Positions 45,101 to 56,700 of a stretch of 64,000 bases of DNA are shown here, piece by piece (position 1 is the stretch's first letter; the number at the start of each line of letters is the position of its first letter). Both the position numbers and the translations under genes were made by a program. Below the pieces are notes generated by a model. It was not told the DNA's origin. It did no database searches and worked only from the letters and a program-made list of their open reading frames with translations. Source of the DNA: Notospermus geniculatus (lineage: Eukaryota; Nemertea; Pilidiophora; Heteronemertea; Lineidae); assembly GCA_002633025.1 (NCBI GenBank), contig NMRB01000824.1, positions 17,907 through 81,906 of the forward strand. Direction: 5' to 3'.

Positions 45101-45847
45101 TTTAGTGCCATTTTAGGCGTATTTTGAAGCATAAAATCACTTTCCATCCTGAAATATGATGTTATGGTGAAAAACAATGAATACTGCTGATAAATATGTG
45201 AATTTATCAAATTTTTGAGGGTACGGATCAGTACCCTGGAAAAATTTTAGGGTACGGAATTTTACCCATTTTACCCTCTGGCGGAAACCCTGATAGGCCT
45301 ACGAGGCTACGGCAAGGCGAGACGGACTGCTAATGGTGCTGGCTTCTTCACAATCAATCGGATCAGTCTACCGGTCAAGTAGGGCCGGCCTGTCTAGTCT
45401 AGGCCTAAGTATCTCATATGATCTGCGGGACAGAAGTGTCCAAGCCCGCATCGATCGAAGCTTCAAGCTTGGCCCAAACAAAGCTTTGCCATTGAATGCT
45501 GACATAAACTGTACTTTACAGAATATAATTCATCCTGTCTCCTAGCAATCCCACCCAAGCCACATCATGACATTGCCACACCCAGGCCCATCCATTCCAT
45601 CTTGTCCGAAAATGGACACTAGCCTACACATTTTTCATGATTTGGCATCCGAAAATTGGAAACACACAAAAACAGAGCCCTAATTTCATCGTCAGATCGG
45701 TTCTCATCGTGATTTTTTTACACAGTTTTACCTAGAAACTGGAGCCACAGCCTCTTTCTTCTTCTTACGCTTCTTTTTTACTTTAGTTTTTTCAGAATCG
45801 GTAGATAAATAACGTTTCAAATACTCCGCTTTGCTCAGGGCCGCCAT
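42165..45847 (-). CDS. BUD13: BUD13 homolog, RES splicing complex subunit
   Basis: BUD13 is a subunit of the retention-and-splicing (RES) complex acting in the activated spliceosome. Six coding exons on the minus strand: 45847-45732, 44706-44522, 44174-43531, 43408-43275, 43113-42926 and 42340-42165. Borders are all GT-AG and phases chain exactly to 480 residues. The start [15 protein letters not shown] is the family N-terminus. [13 protein letters not shown] and [10 protein letters not shown] follow in exon 2. Exon 3 holds about ten 14-residue repeats ([14 protein letters not shown] type), the Ser/Asp/Arg repeat region seen in animal BUD13. The C-terminal Bud13 domain shows [28 protein letters not shown] and [14 protein letters not shown] and ends [10 protein letters not shown]. 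It is divergent from MRPL40 with a shared upstream region. Complete and apparently functional. Confidence 0.96.
42553..42840 (+). mobile_element. tRNA-derived SINE in BUD13 intron 5
   Basis: GGTGGTGTAGTGGTTCGGG and GGGTTCGAATCCCACTGG are A and B boxes. The body GAATGAGCAGCTCATCCGAG and a weak TTTAACTTTTTAACTTT tail follow. It is antisense to BUD13. Confidence 0.85.
43690..44110 (-). repeat. Coding 42-bp tandem repeat in BUD13 exon 3
   Basis: The Ser/Asp/Pro/Arg repeats are also a DNA tandem array (GGAGGTGATTGGTCAGAATC on the plus strand), so neighbouring units are nearly identical. Open frames in the other frames and on the plus strand are by-products. Confidence 0.85.
44375..44492. mobile_element. 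Partial copy of the CAGGGTTTCCGCC element in BUD13 intron 2
   Basis: An A/T-run block followed by TTCTGGCGGAAACCCTG, the right terminus of the element at 44976-45293; the left terminus is missing. Confidence 0.65.
44976..45293. mobile_element. hAT5-like MITE with 5-bp target duplication ATAGG
   Basis: CAGGGTTTCCGCCAGA and TCTGGCGGAAACCCTG inverted ends; ATAGG at 44971-44975 and 45294-45298. Subterminal runs of A and T and GGGTACGGA words. It lies in BUD13 intron 1. Confidence 0.85.
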
Positions 45848-45976
45848 TTTGATCATTTAACGTCTGCTGCGCCATCTGCTCAACAAACTGTACACTAAAT
45901 TCGCGGCATCTGTGCGCGACATTGAGAAAGGCACCCGGTTAGGCCTACTACTAGGGCCTACTTGCAGCTAGATTTT
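45848..45976. promoter_or_regulatory. Bidirectional promoter between BUD13 and MRPL40
   Basis: Only 129 bp separate the two start codons, which point away from each other. No TATA box is evident, as is usual for divergent housekeeping promoters. Function is inferred from arrangement. Confidence 0.7.
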
Positions 45977-47345
45977 ATGAGCCCTAGCATTTTTATCCCA
46001 AAATCTCTTCGAAGGTAAGAGATTTATTGTTTTTTGCTGAGATTTTGTCAAAGGTGCTCGGGCCTCTTGGAAATGTGACCCGCTGAGTTTACAATTAGAA
46101 ACGTCAACAACGATAACGATGCAGCAAATAATTTCTCAAATTCAGAGGTTATTTTCTCTTATTCTGTCAGAGAGAGCAATGTATAGTCCTCCAATATACT
46201 TAGAGCGGCTAGAAAAGTGTTAATATGGGTAAACCATAACGTCCCAGGCAATAGCCGTCAATGTCATATCGTAAAAGAAGCTATGCCTGGGCGATATGGT
46301 TACCGTAACTAAGCGTTTGTATGCTATCTGACATACATACTGTTGTCACTTTGTGTTCCAGGTTAAGCCTGTCCTTGTCAACACAGGTGTCAACCCAATG
46401 CCGACATCTTCACACTCAAAATGGACCGTTGGCCTTCAGAGTCACTTCATTACTTGGGTAGGTTTGTGTAAATCAGTGCTCCTTTCAGGGCAGAAAGACT
46501 GGGCAGCAATCTAGAATCTTGACTAAGGATTGATTCCAGTTCTGAGAACTGTTCGTACTTTGCTATTGACCTTAATTGTTCTGTTCTTTTAGTGGCGAAC
46601 CTATGAAGAAGAGGAAGAAGGTTGACCCCATGATTGCTATCCAGAAAGAGAAGAAGAAAGAGAAAAAGATAGAAAAACAGATTAAACGTCTGGAGAAATT
46701 TGGTCGGAAGTTGAAGCCAATTGAAGAGATTGCTGGTGATACCAAGTTGAGGAAGGAAGCAGAGTGAGGCCTCTTTTTTACTCCTTCTGCTTCGGCTCCT
46801 CCATTGTTTATTTAGATAATCCATTTAAAGGAACGTTATTGTCGCCATTTCAGTCTCCGAAGAAGAGTAGCCCCTGTCCTCACATTTGAGGAGGCTGAGG
46901 AACGAGCTTTAGTAGAAAAAGAATGGACTCGTTACAAGTTACAGCAACACAAGGAAGAAAGTTGGATGTTGGCAACAGCGGTAGCATCACAGCAGCGAGC
47001 ACTGGAGCGGCTGCGGGAAGAATCAGAAGAATTATACCAACAAGCAATTCGAGTGAGTGGCGTTTAACCTTGCTGGATGTTGGTCCTAGGAAATTATGTA
47101 TTGTTGACTTCTTAGTGGCGCACTCTGCTAGTTAATGCTCTCTTGATGCACTTTATCATGTTTATGCCATTGGTCAGTTACGAACTTGTCGCACACTATC
47201 TCACTCTCATGACGCATTGCCTTTGTACTTTCAGGTGGACGAAAATCTAATACCTTTCAGTAGATCTGGACCTGTTGATACACCTCCAATTAAAAAATAC
47301 GACAGCCCGGATGGAGAATATATTGATACGACTAAAACATATTGA
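45977..47345 (+). CDS. MRPL40: Mitochondrial ribosomal protein L40 (mL40), copy A
   Basis: Large-subunit protein of the mitochondrial ribosome. Five exons, 45977-46014, 46362-46457, 46593-46763, 46854-47052 and 47235-47345, with matching phases give 204 residues, close to the roughly 206 of the vertebrate protein. Exon 1 and exon 2 give a basic, Ser-rich presequence (MSPSIFIPKSLRR, then LSLSLSTQVSTQCR) suited to mitochondrial import. Diagnostic blocks are PMKKRKKVDP, LTFEEAEERALVEKEWTRYK, QQRALERLREES and NLIPFSRSGPVDTPPIKKY near the end. It is divergent from BUD13 with a shared short upstream region. Exons 2-5 and 3' flank are duplicated downstream. Confidence 0.94.
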
Positions 47346-47771
47346 GAGTAGTTGGATGGTGAATGGACCAAGGGGAAAAAGAATGACACTCTGCCTGAGA
47401 AGAGATTTGTTGGTGGGTTTTCATCACAGACTTATCAAGGGCTGGAATCGACAGGAAAATCTGGAACAGCCAGCGGGACAAGTTCAGCAAGACTCATGAA
47501 AATCTGTGGGAGGTCAGAAGCCTGATGATCTAGAAATGAATATTGGGATATCTCACGACGTTGGTGACTCCAGGCATCCAGTGCAAGAAGTTGCAATCCT
47601 CGGATCATACAATTTAATGCCACAAGCCATTAACTTGTTGGGATCTTCTTCGGAATATCCTGATCATTGGACAGTGATTTCGAAATAAGAAGTCTCGAAC
47701 AGAAACACATAAGCATAACATGAAATTTATTATGTCCATTGAATGGATATGCAAAACATTAAGTGATATTA
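46310..47771 (+). repeat. Tandem duplication unit 1 (MRPL40 exons 2-5 and 3' flank)
   Basis: Starts AGCGTTTGTATGCTATCTG and ends AAGTGATATTACAT. It is repeated at 47857-49321 with 85 bp between the units. Confidence 0.9.
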
Positions 47772-47856
47772 CATATTCCTGTGTGCTGTCGTGTATTGGC
47801 ATGCCAATAATACGTGCGGCTGACTGTCAGTAGGCTGAAATCAACTGTAAAAATGA

Positions 47857-49321
47857 TTAGCGTTTGTATGCTATCTGACATACATACTGTTGTCACTTTG
47901 TGTTCCAGGTTAAGCCTGTCCTTGTCAACACAGGTGTCCACCCAATGCCGACATCTTCACACTCAAAATGGACCGTTGGCCTTCAGAGTCACTTCATTAC
48001 TTGGGTAGGTTTGTGTAAATCAGTGCTCCTTTCAGGGCAGAAAGACTGGGCAGCAATCTAGAATCTTGACTAACATGACTAAGGATTGATTCCAGTTCTG
48101 AGAACCTATCGTACTTTGCTATTGACCTTAATTGTTCTGTTCTTTTAGTGGCGAACCTATGAAGAAGAGGAAGAAGGTTGACCCCATGATTGCTATCCAG
48201 AAAGAGAAGAAGAAAGAGAAAAAGATAGAAAAACAGATTAAACGTCTGGAGAAATTTGGTCGGAAGTTGAAGCCAATTGAAGAGATTGCTGGTGATACCA
48301 AGTTAAGGAAGGAAGCAGAGTGAGGCCTCTTTTTTACTCCCTCTGCTTTGGCGCCTTCGTTGTTTATTTAAATAATCATTTAAATGAACGTTATTGTCTC
48401 CATTTCAGTCTCCGAAGAAGAGAAGCCCCTGTCCTCACATTTGAGGAGGCTGAAGAACGAGCTTTAGTAGAAAAAGAATGGACGCGATACAAGTTACAGC
48501 AACACAAGGAAGAAAGTTGGATGTTGGCAACAGCGGTAGCATCACAGCAGCGAGCCCTGGAGCGGCTGCGGGAAGAATCAGAAGAATTATACCAACAAGC
48601 AATTCGAGTGAGTGGCGTTTAACCTTGCTGGATGTTGGTCCTAGGAAATTATGTATTGTTGACTTCTTAGTGGCGCGCTCTGCTGGTTAATGCTCTCTTG
48701 ATGCACTTTATGCCATTGGTCAGTTACGAACTTGTCCCACACTATCTCACTCTCATGACGCATTGCCTTTGTACTTTCAGGTGGATGAAAATCTAATACC
48801 TTTCAGTAGATCTGGACCTGTTGATACACCTCCAATTAAAAAATACGACAGCCCGGATGGAGAATATATTGATACGACTAAAACGTATTGAGGGCGGTTG
48901 GATGGCGAATGCGCCAACAGCAAAAACAATGACACTGTGGCTGAGAAGAGATCTGTTGGTGGTTTTTCATCACAGACTTATCAAGGTCTGGAATCGACAG
49001 GAAAATCTGGAACAGCCAGCGGGACAAGTTCAGCAAGACTCATGAAAATCTGTGCGAGGTCAGAAGCCTGATGATCTAGAAATGAATATTGGGATATCTC
49101 ACGACGTTTGTGACTCCAGGCATCAAGTGCAAGAGGTTGCAATCCTCGGATCATACAATTTAATGCCACAAGCCATTAACTTGTTGGGATCTTCTTCGGA
49201 ATATCCTGATCATTGGACAGTGATTTCAAAATAAGAAGTCTCGAACAGAAACACATAAGCATAACATGAAATTTATTATGTCCATTGAATGGATATGCAA
49301 AACATTAAGTGATATTACATG
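47857..49321 (+). repeat. Tandem duplication unit 2
   Basis: Direct repeat of 46310-47771. Exons are better conserved than introns or the post-stop sequence. Confidence 0.9.
47909..48891 (+). CDS. MRPL40 copy B, lacking exon 1
   Basis: Exons 47909-48004, 48149-48319, 48409-48607 and 48781-48891 correspond exactly to exons 2-5 of copy A, with intact frame and splice sites. Nearly all coding differences are silent; one replacement (Val to Glu) lies at the start of exon 4. No copy of the presequence exon is seen in the 85-bp spacer. Translation would need splicing from copy A exon 1 over copy A, or an internal start. It may be a real partial duplication or the second haplotype placed in tandem by the assembler; function uncertain. 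Confidence 0.75.
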
Positions 49322-49593
49322 TATCATGTGTATTGTGATATTAAAATCTCATGATGAATTTAGCTATGGCCTTGTCTTCTTATTGGCTGTGAGTTGGTGC
49401 TGCCCTTTGGAGACAAAAAAAATCATTGAATTGGTCATTTGAAGCCAATAACCAGGAAGGGCAGTTCTGTTATTTTTACAAAAGTGTACACTTATCTGTG
49501 TTGTTTAATATGTTATTCAGTGAGAACCATTCACCATAATGTGAAGCGTAATGTAGGAGGAAACCTGCATAATAGCAGTCAAAAGTTGAAGCT

Positions 49594-49756
49594 TGGAGGA
49601 ATTATACTGTCGGTATAATTCCTCCAAGGTTGAAGCGAATTTCATGACTTGGGTAACTGCAGTCATGGATAGTTTATTTGGAGCAGAATGTTGAAGGATT
49701 TTACATATTAAGGTGTTTCTTGGAGGAATTATACTGACAGTATAATTCCTTCAAGG
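49594..49756. repeat. Two copies of a TTGGAGGAATTATACTG hairpin
   Basis: GGAGGAATTATACTGTCGGTATAATTCCTCC (shortened: GGAGGAATTATAC / GTATAATTCCTCC) near 49595 and again near 49724, each a near-perfect palindrome with a small loop, about 95 bp apart. Confidence 0.75.
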
Positions 49757-49846
49757 GGGTTTGAAGCATTATTGGGGAGAGGGATCTGCATGACTCTGTT
49801 AGCTGCCTCAAGACCCCAGGGTCCATCCATATTCATATTCTTATTC

Positions 49847-50237
49847 NNNNNNNNNNNNNNNNNNNNNNNNNNNNNNNNNNNNNNNNNNNNNNNNNNNNNN
49901 NNNNNNNNNNNNNNNNNNNNNNNNNNNNNNNNNNNNNNNNNNNNNNNNNNNNNNNNNNNNNNNNNNNNNNNNNNNNNNNNNNNNNNNNNNNNNNNNNNNN
50001 NNNNNNNNNNNNNNNNNNNNNNNNNNNNNNNNNNNNNNNNNNNNNNNNNNNNNNNNNNNNNNNNNNNNNNNNNNNNNNNNNNNNNNNNNNNNNNNNNNNN
50101 NNNNNNNNNNNNNNNNNNNNNNNNNNNNNNNNNNNNNNNNNNNNNNNNNNNNNNNNNNNNNNNNNNNNNNNNNNNNNNNNNNNNNNNNNNNNNNNNNNNN
50201 NNNNNNNNNNNNNNNNNNNNNNNNNNNNNNNNNNNNN
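49847..50237. other. Assembly gap (N)
   Basis: 391 unknown bases. It could hide upstream exons of the helicase gene. Confidence 1.
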
Positions 50238-50700
50238 GAGGCCTAGCTACGGTAAACGTAGCGGGGTACCCCCTATATATAAAAATAGACAAGGCTGGAA
50301 ACATTAGAAATTCGTATGCATTGAATGCACACCGCTGACACCCGATAGGAAATCGCCCCAAAAAGCACGTTAAACAAGCTTACCTCAATAAAACTGGGCA
50401 TCTGGCGATTCCTAAGAATTACTCCTTTGTATTCAATGCAATAAAGTTCATATATCCTGCAAATAATGATAGTTTATCCACTTTTTGTGTCGAAAATCCA
50501 GCGAGAATCGAATTCAAGACAAACGTCATACATGCTGTTCCATACTGACGTTCGCCTCCCTCCGTGCATCTCCAGCAGCCAACGACGCTGATTGGTCGAT
50601 AGTTTGTTGGCATCCGCGCACGTGGGAATTGACAGTCTCCGAAGCTAATACTTTGTATGCAACCACAAGAAGGCGTAAGAAGTTGGGCCTAGATATCAAT

Positions 50701-53700
50701 ATGAATCCGGTACAGAAGAAAAGTTACGATCTGGCAGTTTCTGGGCACAGTGTCCTCATAACTGGACAGTGTGGAACCGGGAAGTCTTATATACTTCGGT
50801 AAGGTTTTTCGCTGTGAAAGTTGCAATAGTGCCGCCGGCGACTCAGCATGGCCTAAGCACGTGGAATCCATAGGCGCGCTGCGTGCTCACCCTGTGATAA
50901 TTGAATACATCTACATTGGCGCTGAGTGATAAAAATTGCAATGGTTTCTTGGCTCAGGTTATCACAAAGAATGTTAGTCATAAAGTGACTTGCATCAACT
51001 TGTCATTTTAAGAGTAGACACAGTTTTGGCGGGAAATCCGATATGAAACACGTGCCCGTGGATGCCATGCGACGTGCCCTGCGAAAAACAGTTGCTGAAC
51101 ATTTAGAGTAGGCCTACCTTCAGCCGATAGAGCTTAGATACGGATAGGTCTCTGTCTCTTACGGGGATTAAGCGGACATGGCTTTGAAACATTGGAAGGG
51201 GCAGCGCTTGCACCACCAGTATTTCCTTTCCTTGACACCGTTACCTGTCCGATCGTAATGGCATTGATTCCTGGACCATATTGATTAAGGGTTGGATTTG
51301 TTGTCAGTCCATTGTTGATCCCCCTTTGCTGACAGAACAGATTTTCAATTATGTCAGAATTGAAGTACCCAGGAAGTATAGAGATTCCGCAGGGGGTAAG
51401 CCTCTTGCAGAGCGCATTATGAATATTGAACTGGAATGCGCACCTGAAGTGATCCCACACAATAGGTTTCCCATTCAGCACCAAATATCTTCCAGGGGAG
51501 TTCTTGTGCTCGCTTCTTGATGACTCAAGATTGTTTCTGATTTTTTTGAAAACATGTTTTATATCCTGTATCACTGAAATATAGCTGCCTCTTTTGAAAA
51601 CATTATTGATTGTGAAATGAGCAGCCACCGGGTCTATTCCAGGACCAAACAAGTTTTTGCTGAAAGCACGATTCGTTGATGCACCGTCCATTAAAACGTA
51701 TTCCACCTGGAACCCGAAATCATCCAATAGATCCACGGCTTGCAAAAATAGCTCCGTCAGCTCATACGCTTTAGCGGTCTCTGTCCCGAAGTACGCAACG
51801 GCCCAGCGAAATCCTGTGAACCCATGAAACATAAGTTGCAGTGCATGTGTTGCCATTTTGACTGTTCTCTTGCCTGCAATTATCATGTTGATGTTTTCCA
51901 TCACTGGACCCATGTCAACCACGCCTACCAAGTGGAGTTGACTTCCGCGACGAACGAACTGTAAGAGAAGAAGAATAGAGCGGAATAACGTACAGATGGA
52001 GAGAAGGGGGAGTCAAAAATAATTTTAAACTTCATTTTAAAATTCATAAACGACGAACTATAACGACGCCTTCATTTCTCTCGGACCACAAGTCGTTGAC
52101 AAGGTGGCTGCCCTGTTAACGTTAGAAAGTGATTTATCTGCCGACAATTGCGAGACAATAATTTACATCGAAATTCATTCGCTATTTCATTAGTCGCCAA
52201 CATCTCATTGCTTCAACTTCTTATTGGGAGACTTTACGCCAAACTCGACAACATGAGACCTCTCCCTTGAAAAAATTACCAGAAGGTCGTCTTGAATCGT
52301 CATCTCATCGAGTATCAGACCGCCTCGTCGTGCATTTCCAGTCACACCCTGCCGGGTCGCCTCATTAGACATCCACTCCAAATGGTCCGTGTTGAAGCCA
52401 GGTTTCTGCTTAACTAAATTCTTGTAATACCTGAAAGACAAAATTGGATGTGACCTGACAATATAAGTCAACAAAGGTGAAACAAAAATATTTGTATATT
52501 GTGTAATGCAAAAGTGGGCATCTAAACTTGGGCACATTTTGCTTCTGCTTAGTATTTTCAGCATAAACAAGTATCCTTCGTCTGCCGATGTCAAATAACT
52601 TCTTCATGATTCCAAGCAACTTGTGTAGATTTTTTTCAGTGAGGACCGTGTGCCAGTGTAACATTACGTTGTGACATCGATATGAAGGTATAAAATTCAC
52701 CTCAAAAGCCTCTTTGACGGTAGACATAGGAACCCACTTGATTTCCAAGTATCGTATGCATTCGGTGACCTGAAAAAAGTTAAATAATTTAAAACTATGG
52801 CGTCTTGGATCCGATGCGTGAATTCGTGAATGACCCATGGTTCACAATGACGTAATCGATTGCATGCAGTCTCGATGAGAAATTCGTTACATGTTGTATA
52901 TTGTTAAGGTCTAGATTTTAATTTGCGGAAAGAAGAGACACATGGCCAGTTACATACAGACGAAAAAAAAGGCCGTACCTGCAATACAGTCCGAGACATG
53001 TGCTTATTACTTTCGGATCCCACCGTCTTCCTCTGGGATCTTTGTCTTTGCAATTACGAATCTGGTCGTTTAGCAGAACATGAAGATTGGGTGGAGCGTC
53101 TGGTATTACTTTTTTCAGTATCTCAAGGAGGTCGACGTGGTCTTCCTCAACTAGTTCGATGGTTGGACTGAAGGTGAAGTAGTCGGACACTGGAATGTCA
53201 TCAAGGTGTGACAGAATGTCTTCAAGTCCTGTCACACTGCTTTGGGCAGACGCAGATTCTTCCGTATCTGCTTTTCTCTTCCTGTAATAGTTCTTGTTCT
53301 TAAGAACTTGCTGGCATTTCGCACAAGTTTCACCACTTGCCAGTAAAGATAAAATAATTGTACAATCAGTGGACATTCCGGATTGGCAAATTTTATGCCT
53401 TGTCAATAAATGTAGAAGCAAATTTGCAGTTTCTAACGAGAAAGGTAGAGATGGATCAACTTGGAGAAGGGCGCTTGGGATTTCTTTATCTTTGCAAAAT
53501 ATGTTCCATTTGTTACTGCAAAATGTGATGGAACATCTGGCAGTGTTTTCGCCGTCCTGCATCTGAGTGGTGAATGTGGTGCTTGGCCCGTTCTCTTCGC
53601 ACGGTAGGCCTACTGTTACCGGCGTTGGTGGCTGGCGTTTAGTAAGCCCATGGATGAGGATCACACCACCGTTCTTCCTTAGCCTTTTTGCCTCGGGAAA

Positions 53701-56700
53701 TATCCTGAGCAACATCTTTGTTAATACGTGTTGAGGCTGTCTCAGAGATGAGGACCACTCGTGTTTCCGGTATGCTTCATAAATATCGATAATGTTCAGC
53801 AATGACTCTCCGTATGCATAGTTCGTAACAAGCCTGAAACGATTAAAGGTCCCTATTATACATATGAACGGTATACGAAAGCGCCGCAGTTAACACGGGT
53901 TTCACTTTCACTTTCACAAGTCATTTTCTCATGACGCAACGTCAACACCTAAAATGACGTCAATAACGTCGCTAACGCTCGCAGCGCCGACCTGTCGGGA
54001 TAAAAAAAATTGCACCATCCCCATTCGAAAAGACAGTAAAATTTATTACCGTTTACAACAGGGTCCAGAAAAATCGTACGAGAAGTTATTACTATTATAA
54101 CGTGTACAACAGGCATTTTGCATGTTATTTTCTTACAGGAAAATTGCAGACGAGCTGAGGGAAAGGAACAAAATTGTTTCAATCACAGCTCCCAGCGGCA
54201 TGGCTGCGATGAATTTTAAAGGTGCCACTACCTTACATTCATGGACTGGAATAAATGATGGACGGTTGGGGAAAGTAGAGCTGGTGAGAAGTTTGATGGG
54301 GGAAAGTGATGGGCAAACGGAGAGACGCCGAAGAATAAGGGAAACAGATGTGCTCCTGATAGATGAAATAGGTATGCTCTCCAGGAAGATTTTTGAGACG
54401 GCTGAATACGTTTGTAGGAAGGTCCGCGGGGTTGAACGTGTATTTGGAGGAATGCAAGTCATCGCAAGCGGCGATTTCAAGCAACTTGCACCGGTCGCCA
54501 ACGTACTTGTAGAGGATAATGGCGTTTACTGCTTCGCGTCGCAGGCATTCGACCTCACGTTCACTCACAGGGTAAAACTTACTCAGGTAAGCAGGGCCAA
54601 AGTGTCGGGAGTCGGAGAGACTCATGAAATTCCGATTTATCATAACAATCATGAAGTCATGGAAGTTTTAGATTAAAAGACATCTTTATGTTGGCGCTGC
54701 TTTGTGCTCAACCTCTCTTCTCCCAGATTTATCAACAGCTGGATTCTCTTTCAGTTGATTTGTATTCAAAACTATACATCAATAGACTCTATCACTCCAA
54801 AAGAGCGCATTATGGGGTCAGCGTCATGACGTGTTTGAGCGATCATGACGTCGTTTTCGTCCTATAATGACGTGCGGGACGTCATGACACTGACCCCATA
54901 AGGTGCTGCGCTCATCATGCTCATTGTGGCTTCAATATCTATTAGGCCTAACCCACTGTCGAATTCCGCAGGTCACCATTTCATGATTCAATTTTCAGGT
55001 GGTGCGACAAAAGGAAACGCAGCTTATAACAGCAATTCATGAGCTGTGCGATGGCTCACCAAGCGAGGAGACACACCGCTTCATGGAAAGTCTCTCGAGA
55101 CCATTGGCGGCGGAGGGGGTCAACCCAATCAAGCTGGTAGGAACCAAGACAGAGGCAACGTACCACAACATGATGGAAATAGAAAAGATAGAAGGAAGAG
55201 AGGTGACATACAGAGCCCGCGACGAAGGTCAGTTTTTCAAGTTTCGATGTGGAAATCACAACAGATTTGGAAAATGATAGGCCTAGGCCTAGGCCTGCCT
55301 AGGATGTATGAGTGGTTTTTTTTCATTATTGTTAGCCTAGGCCTAATTGTACCAACCGGTAAATACTAGTAAAATGGAAATATGCACAATACAATTTTGC
55401 ATTTTACAAATTGCAGGTGAGAGGATACTGCTTGGAAAATGCACTGCACCGAAGTTGTTATATTTGAAGATTGGGTGTCCAGTGGTTATTATCAGAAATA
55501 TTGCAGGTATGGTTATGGCTCCTTAATCTGTTATAATCATGTAGTCTGTTCGATACAAAATGGTATTGATTGTTAGAGCAATGTTTGTTTCTATGACGTC
55601 AATACAAAAAAATGTCATGCGTCACTTTGCCGTTGGGCCTACTACAACAAAGGTATTCAGTAGTACGTCCGTTACGTCACATGCGTCACGTCTGAGATCA
55701 ACGTCAGGATGGTTAGTTGAATTATGCACCTCAATGAGTATGGATAAATTGAGCTTCAACATTGATTGTAAAGTTGCTGGAAAGCGGACAACACTTTCTA
55801 CCCTACATCTACCACCATTTATTTAAAGGGCGGCGCACACCTGCGACGAAAATGGGGGCGACTACAGATGCGACTACTACATGTAGGCCTACGTCGTCTG
55901 CGATAATTACTGAGGTCGATCTATAGCTACGTCTACACGAGAGACTAATTTGGCTCGGGTCAACTTCGTCTCGAGACAAAATAACCCGAGAAAAGTAACG
56001 GAGCGTCTACCATGTCTACACGGATTATAGTTCTGGCTTTTTGAATGGTATGACGTAACAAGTCGCCAACACTGGAGTGCAGAGGCGCAGCACTGATCCT
56101 CCAAGTCAACAAAAACTAAACAAACTGAAAATACATGTAATGAGGCCTATGTTCAGTCGCTTACTGTGGTCGCAAAGCAGGTCGCCTAGAAAATCGCTAG
56201 AAAAATAGCTAGTGTGGGCTGCCCTTTATTGAAAAAAATATTTATTAGAGGCTTTGTGTAATATTTCATTACTCTTTTTCGTTTTTGTCATTCCAGGTGG
56301 ACTTTTTAACGGAACTAGAGGAGTCGTTCACTCGTTGAATGAAGACGGCCCGGTGGTTGCCGTTGCTGGAAAACTGCATAAGCTAAAAAGAGAAAGTTTT
56401 GAATTTTATGACGTACGCCAGGGAAGAAACAGGGCCACACGTTATCAGTTCCCAATCCAGCTTGCCTTTGCCTTGACAGTTCACCGGGCGCAGGGTCTCA
56501 CCTTGCCGGCAGTCGAAGTCGACTGTTCAGGTTTCTTTGCAGCTGGACAGATTGGTGTGGCAGTGGGACGATGCGTCTCCTCTGATAAGCTGCGTGTACT
56601 TAACTATAGCCGAAAAATTGCCAGTATCAGGCATAAACAAGACCTGTGTTTGTTTGATGGCACTTCCTCTGTCCCTCCCGAGGACAATTTTCAATGTTGT

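Noticed and set aside
47814-48008. ATG upstream of MRPL40 copy B exon 2 as its true start
   Set aside because: The frame is open but runs through the acceptor region of exon 2; copy A shows that this part is intron.
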